From an uncultured Bacteroidales bacterium (GTDB lineage: Bacteria; Bacteroidota; Bacteroidia; Bacteroidales; Muribaculaceae): 10,958 nucleotides of DNA. Of the stretch, positions 7,153 to 10,958 are shown in pieces. Both the position numbers and the translations under genes were made by a program. Under the pieces are notes generated by a model. The model made no database searches and was not told the origin of the DNA. It worked only from the letters and a program-made list of their open reading frames with translations. The stretch is taken from the NCBI GenBank assembly GCA_900554345.1, contig USHH01000053.1:1-10958 (forward strand), given 5' to 3'. Every line of letters begins with the position of its first letter. Positions within the stretch are counted from its first letter, which is position 1.

Positions 7153-7198
7153 ACACGTTTTGAGACATGGCAACGTCTTAAAACGTGTTTTGATACAT
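7153..7198. promoter_or_regulatory. Inverted plus direct repeat, candidate activator site
   Basis: ACACGTTTTGAGAC (7153-7166) and GTCTTAAAACGTGT (7175-7188) form an inverted repeat matching at 13 of 14 positions with an 8-bp spacer. The motif GTTTTGA-x-ACAT occurs at 7157-7168 and again at 7187-7198, exactly 30 bp apart and close to three helical turns. The cluster sits about 55-100 bp ahead of the predicted transcription start of the 7339 gene, a typical position for an activator. The adjacent upstream gene encodes an AraC-type regulator. A terminator for the regulator is the alternative, since a short T-run follows the stem. Confidence 0.45.
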
Positions 7199-7215
7199 TC
7201 TAATGGTTGATTTTC

Positions 7216-7246
7216 TTTGCATTATTCTTTTGACAACATAACTTTG
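7216..7246 (+). promoter_or_regulatory. Promoter of the large secreted-protein gene
   Basis: TTTG (7216-7219), a 19-bp gap and TAACTTTG (7239-7246) match the Bacteroidetes consensus very closely. Transcription should begin near 7253, giving a leader of about 85 nt rich in A and C before the ATG at 7339. The leader has AATC/AACC tetranucleotide runs at about 7300-7318 and no Shine-Dalgarno sequence. Confidence 0.75.
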
Positions 7247-7325
7247 CCGCCGTAATGATTCACGACGGCCACCAGCCGCCACAATCAAAACAGGAAACAA
7301 ATCAATCAACCAACCAACACATAAA

Positions 7326-7347
7326 CAATGAAAAAACAATGAAAAAA
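7326..7347 (+). repeat. 11-bp tandem duplication across the start codon
   Basis: CAATGAAAAAA is present twice, back to back, at 7326-7336 and 7337-7347. Each copy carries an ATG. The first (7328) reads only Met-Lys-Lys-Gln before a TGA at 7340-7342 that overlaps the second ATG (7339), which opens the real gene. The four-codon upstream frame could couple to or compete with the true start. Confidence 0.7.
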
Positions 7348-9357
7348 ATTCTACTAAGCGCTCTTCTGGCCTCGGCCATGAGCCTCGGCGCCCTTGCCGA
7401 AGTGAACGTAACTGTGACGCCCCTCGGCGACCATCCCGGCAATGACCCCAAAAGGGTAGTTTCTACCGCCGACATCCTCGTCAACGAGGACTTCTCCGCC
7501 TGGGAAGTCGGCACGGAGCAGGAGCCGGAACTCGGCGAGATGATGGGCACCTATGAGAATCCCGAGATCGACCCCTACTACATGCACGGTCTGCAATGGA
7601 AGGGCGTCAAATGCTATCAGGCCGGCGGCACATGCGCGCTCCGCACATTAAATCCTATGGCCTCTGCGTATATCGAGACTCCCAAAGGAGACTGGTCGGG
7701 GTCTGTACATATCTCCATGCTCGCCAAATACCTCAAGGTGGAATGGGAAGATGAGGAAGGTAAGAAGTGGCACTGGAGCGGCAGCGGCATCATGGTGGGC
7801 CTCTCGTCAGACAGCGACTGCCGCTTCGTCACCACCGAATCATCTGATCAGGAGAACGGCGACACATTCGTCATCTTGGCCGATGTGCGTCTATACGACA
7901 ACCAGGGTTGGTGTCAGATCGACATCGACTTCGACAACTACAGCGCCTACAACGACGCCTACCTTGTATTCTACTGCGGCGACGGCGTATTGCTCGACGA
8001 CATCAAGGTGACCACATCCGTCGACAACTTCATCGCCTCGCCTGTGGTGACCGAAATCACCGATGTCACAGAGACATCATTCAAGGTGAAGTTCGAGCCG
8101 GTGAGAAAGGCTTACAACTACTACGGCTACCTCTACGAATTCCTCGGCTACAACGATGAGACCGGCGAGCCGGAATACAGGCTATTGTTGGACCCTGAGA
8201 CGATGGAGATTCTCGATAGCGGCGCTGCCGGCATCACCTACGAGGAATATCTCGAGGCACTGGGTGGCCCCGACAGCCCCTACGCATGCTTCTACATGAC
8301 AGAAAACGCCTCCGACCCCTGCGAAATGACATTCTACGGCCTCGACCCCGCCAAGGAGTACTATTTCGCCATCTGCTCCCACTACGTCCACACATTCTCG
8401 GAGCGCACACTGATCCATGCCAATGTGCTGGCCGTGCCTGAGATCAAGGAGGCAGCTGACATCAAGGAAGACGGATTCACAGCCGTATGGTCGCCCGTCA
8501 CCAAGGCCGACAACTATGAGGTGACACTCTACGGTGTCAACCAGGTGCAGGAAGACACCGACAGCTTCATCATCTTCGAGGAGGACTTCGACAACGTGTC
8601 GGCCTTCACCGACGCCACCGACATCAACAACCCGACAATCCTCACCGAAGACAGCGGCATCACGCTCGACGACCTCACCTCCACCCCCGGCTGGGAAGGC
8701 GCCATCGACCATATCGTGCTCGTGGAGGGCAAGATCGGCCTTGACGACTGGAACTATTTCCTCTCCACACCCAAGCTTTATGTTTCCGGCAGCGACAGGA
8801 TAGTCATCTCCGCCAGCCTTGAGTCACCCAACCCCGACGCCGTGGCATACTTCCGATTCAACGGCAAGCTCTATCAGCTTCCTCTCGAGGACGGCCGCTT
8901 CGAAGGCGAGTTCGAGCTCCCCACCGAAGGCGCCATCGAGTCCAGCCTCGACATAGCAGCCGATGAGACCTTCCTCTACATCGATTACATCGTGATTACC
9001 CAGAATCTCAAGAAGGGCGCACTCGCCTTCACCTATATGGGCAGCACACTGACCGAGAACGGCGAGACCGAGATGACATTCAGCGGGCTCGACACAGAGA
9101 CATTCGACTTCTACGGCTACAGCGTTCGCGCCTTCCGCGGCGACATCTTCTCCGAAGCCACCGACCGCATCGTGGTGGATATGAAAAACGGCAGCAGCTG
9201 GAACGGCATCGACTCCACAAGCGTGGGCATCAACGGCGCCGAGCTCACAGAGGTGGCTCGCTACACACTCGACGGCCGTCAGATCGACGAGCCGGTGAAG
9301 GGCATCAACATCGTGAGATACAATGACGGATCCATCCGCAAAGTAATGGTTAAATAA
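7339..9357 (+). CDS. Large secreted multidomain protein: jelly-roll-like and FN3-like modules with T9SS-like tail
   Basis: The 672-residue product starts with a signal peptide (MKKILLSALLASAMSLGALA, cleavage near 20). A first jelly-roll-like module (about 46-225) has NEDFSAW near its start, ETPKGDWSG, and LLDDIKVTTS at its end, the layout of cleaved-adhesin or choice-of-anchor domains. An FN3-like domain (about 234-365) follows. A second FN3-like domain begins at VPEIKEAADI (366) and appears to be interrupted by a second jelly roll (about 410-555, EEDFDNVSAF to YIDYIVIT) before its last strands. The tail (about 638-672) has YTLDGRQI, GINIVRY and ends KVMVK, resembling type IX secretion sorting domains. 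It is probably a surface or released binding protein; no catalytic motif is evident. An in-frame ATG at 7255 would bury the signal peptide and lies at the predicted transcription start, so I reject it. Confidence 0.8.
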   Translation: MKKILLSALLASAMSLGALAEVNVTVTPLGDHPGNDPKRVVSTADILVNEDFSAWEVGTEQEPELGEMMGTYENPEIDPYYMHGLQWKGVKCYQAGGTCALRTLNPMASAYIETPKGDWSGSVHISMLAKYLKVEWEDEEGKKWHWSGSGIMVGLSSDSDCRFVTTESSDQENGDTFVILADVRLYDNQGWCQIDIDFDNYSAYNDAYLVFYCGDGVLLDDIKVTTSVDNFIASPVVTEITDVTETSFKVKFEPVRKAYNYYGYLYEFLGYNDETGEPEYRLLLDPETMEILDSGAAGITYEEYLEALGGPDSPYACFYMTENASDPCEMTFYGLDPAKEYYFAICSHYVHTFSERTLIHANVLAVPEIKEAADIKEDGFTAVWSPVTKADNYEVTLYGVNQVQEDTDSFIIFEEDFDNVSAFTDATDINNPTILTEDSGITLDDLTSTPGWEGAIDHIVLVEGKIGLDDWNYFLSTPKLYVSGSDRIVISASLESPNPDAVAYFRFNGKLYQLPLEDGRFEGEFELPTEGAIESSLDIAADETFLYIDYIVITQNLKKGALAFTYMGSTLTENGETEMTFSGLDTETFDFYGYSVRAFRGDIFSEATDRIVVDMKNGSSWNGIDSTSVGINGAELTEVARYTLDGRQIDEPVKGINIVRYNDGSIRKVMVK

Positions 9358-9382
9358 ATATTTGATAATTGGTATTAAGCCT

Positions 9383-9418
9383 GACCCCGCGGCCGCTTCT
9401 ACGGCGGCGGGGTCTTTT
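9383..9418 (+). terminator. Intrinsic terminator or attenuator between the two secreted-protein genes
   Basis: GACCCCGC (9383-9390) pairs perfectly with GCGGGGTC (9407-9414). Inside, after a G-G mismatch, GCCG (9392-9395) pairs with CGGC (9402-9405), leaving a 6-nt loop, and TTTT follows directly. It lies 25 bp after the stop codon. Only 27 bp separate it from the next ATG, too few for a separate promoter downstream of it. Confidence 0.8.
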
Positions 9419-9445
9419 CACCAACATCCGACAATACACCAGGAG

Positions 9446-10958
9446 ATGAAAAGATATAAGATATTACTGGTAGCGGCCATGATGGCCCTTGCGGCCTATC
9501 CGGCCGACATGACCTTCAGCTACAATCCGGAAGGAAATCCGTCGAGAGGCTTCGGCTACGACAAGGAGGAGACCTATGACGTGGCGATACTCCTCGACGC
9601 CCCCTCGCTCATAGGAACCGCCATAACCGGAATCGAGGTTGAGCTTCCCGGAGGCGACAACATCGGTGATGTTTCGGGATGGCTCAGCACTACCCTCGAC
9701 CTCAAGAGGGTCAACGGCAAATACGTCAACAACCCCGACATCACCACAGCCGAGGGGACTCTCGAGGACGGCGTGCTGAAAGTGACGTTCCCCGAAGGCC
9801 ACGTGATCGACGGCACATTATACGCAGGCTATTCCTTTACAGTGACCGCACTCGACGACGCCACCGGAGCGCCGGTGATGGTGGCCGACGGTGCGAGAGA
9901 GGGAGGACTCTACATCCACAGCTCGCGCACCAAGCTGAAATGGGGCGACGTCACAGCACAGGCCGCCGGAGTGAGCGTGCTGAAAGTGAACCTTACCGGC
10001 GACTTCGCCGACAACTCCGCCGCCTTCCGCACAGCCACAGGCCTCTATACCTCCATTGAAGGAGAGACGATACTTCCCCTCGCAGTGGAGAACCACGGCG
10101 GCAATCAGGTGAAGGGCGTGGCCTATACCTACAGCGTGGCCGGCAACACCGGAAGCGGCAGCGTTGTATTCGAGACGCCTATAGCCGCCGCATACGGGGC
10201 CTCCGCAGCCGCCGACATCAACCTCGGCACCATCACCGTCACCGGCGACCAGACGCTCTCCATCACCATCACTGAGGTGAACGGAGAGCCCAACGGCGAC
10301 AAGGCCGCCACCACAGTCATCCCTTTGAGAGTGTATCCTTTCCTGCCGGTCAACCGTCCGCTCGTGGAAGAATACACCGGGCTCTGGTGCGGCTACTGTC
10401 CCAGAGGCTATGTAGCCCTGGAGACAATGAAAGAGTTATACCCTGACCGGTTTGTGGGCATCGCCTACCACTCCGGCGACGACATGAGCACAGAAGTCGA
10501 TTTCCCCAACTCACCAGACGGTTTCCCCGCAGGGTTCATCAACCGAAACCTGGACATAAACCTCGGCAAAATCTACGACACATGGCCGGCGATAGCCGCC
10601 ACACTCGCGCCCTGCGACATCGAGGTGAAAGTGGAATGGACCGACGACAACCACAGCGCCGTGAAGGCGACCTCCACCAGCCGCTTCCTCAGCGACCAGA
10701 CCAACGCCGATTACGGCGTCAGCTATGTGCTCGTGATCGACCGCCTCTCCGATCCTTCCTGGAAGCAGTCCAACTATTATGCGCCCGCAGAGGGAGCCGA
10801 GCCGCAGGATAATCCCGACATGCCCGGCGACTGGGGCTATCTCTTCACCCACGGCACAAACCCGATGACCGGACTCGAATTCAACGACGTGGCGCTCGCC
10901 TCATCCGGCTCCGACGGCATGCAGGGCTCGATACCGACCGCCATAACGGCCGGCGCGG
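9446..10958 (+). CDS. Omp28-like secreted protein with thioredoxin-type CxxC motif (3' end beyond window)
   Basis: The frame is open from the ATG at 9446 to the window edge: 504 residues, C-terminus missing. A signal peptide (MKRYKILLVAAMMALAAYPA, cleavage near 20) is followed by beta-rich sequence. One segment around residue 215 (LAVENHGGNQVKGVAYTYSV) resembles the Ig-like domain that precedes the thioredoxin-like part in related Bacteroidetes proteins. From about 305, LVEEYTGLWCGYCPRG places Cys315 and Cys318 in a thioredoxin-fold active site, and GFPAGFINR puts a proline at 361 where a cis-proline would be expected. This pattern matches Omp28-related outer membrane proteins as I know them. 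The role could be extracytoplasmic disulfide chemistry or simply a retained fold. AGGAG directly abuts the ATG, too close for a normal ribosome site. A T9SS-type tail downstream would be expected but is not visible. Confidence 0.82.
   Translation, partial: MKRYKILLVAAMMALAAYPADMTFSYNPEGNPSRGFGYDKEETYDVAILLDAPSLIGTAITGIEVELPGGDNIGDVSGWLSTTLDLKRVNGKYVNNPDITTAEGTLEDGVLKVTFPEGHVIDGTLYAGYSFTVTALDDATGAPVMVADGAREGGLYIHSSRTKLKWGDVTAQAAGVSVLKVNLTGDFADNSAAFRTATGLYTSIEGETILPLAVENHGGNQVKGVAYTYSVAGNTGSGSVVFETPIAAAYGASAAADINLGTITVTGDQTLSITITEVNGEPNGDKAATTVIPLRVYPFLPVNRPLVEEYTGLWCGYCPRGYVALETMKELYPDRFVGIAYHSGDDMSTEVDFPNSPDGFPAGFINRNLDINLGKIYDTWPAIAATLAPCDIEVKVEWTDDNHSAVKATSTSRFLSDQTNADYGVSYVLVIDRLSDPSWKQSNYYAPAEGAEPQDNPDMPGDWGYLFTHGTNPMTGLEFNDVALASSGSDGMQGSIPTAITAGA

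Noticed and set aside
7255..7338. 28-residue N-terminal extension of the secreted protein from the ATG at 7255
   Set aside because: That ATG is at the predicted transcription start. The extension is polar, rich in Gln and Asn, and would bury a good signal peptide beginning at 7339.

Overview
The window looks like chromosomal DNA of a Bacteroidales bacterium, most likely a gut Muribaculaceae/Prevotella-type relative. The reasons are Bacteroidetes-type promoters (TTG or TTTG, an 18-20 bp gap, then TAnnTTTG) ahead of several genes, a general lack of Shine-Dalgarno sequences, GC-rich codons with AT-rich intergenic DNA, and families typical of the phylum: the AAA-ATPase-like/PDDEXK_9 protein, a membrane-spanning AraC-type regulator, an Omp28-like protein, and a C-terminal tail ending in a short basic VMVK. 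The family-level assignment is inference.

Left part (1-2775). A fragment of GC-rich palindromic DNA is followed by a long hairpin terminator and a minus-strand gene for a membrane-anchored SIMPL (DUF541/YggE-like) protein. Divergently from it, pheS (phenylalanyl-tRNA synthetase alpha chain) and nth (endonuclease III) form a one-base-overlapping operon on the plus strand.

Middle (2776-5052). Two minus-strand genes, each with its own TAnnTTTG promoter box, encode a small secreted protein of unknown function and a complete AAA-ATPase-like/PD-(D/E)XK protein. The latter is best started at an ATG at 5007, because the upstream TTG at 5025 lies inside the promoter box.

Right part (5053-10958). A gene for a one-component transmembrane regulator (signal peptide, helical repeat sensor, single membrane helix, cytoplasmic AraC-type DNA-binding domain) is followed by a 311-bp intergenic region. 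That region holds three copies of a palindromic repeat (a fourth lies at 2711), a complex inverted/direct repeat, and a near-consensus promoter. Next comes a large secreted protein built from two jelly-roll-like modules and two FN3-like domains, one jelly roll apparently nested inside an FN3 domain, ending in a T9SS-like tail. After a hairpin terminator or attenuator comes a secreted Omp28-like protein with a thioredoxin-type CGYC motif, which runs off the right edge.

The most interesting idea is that the membrane-spanning regulator senses something in the periplasm and activates the adjacent secreted-protein genes through the repeats at 7153-7198. The domains and repeats are read from the sequence; the regulatory link is inference. 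I found no CRISPR array, rRNA, tRNA or insertion sequence.
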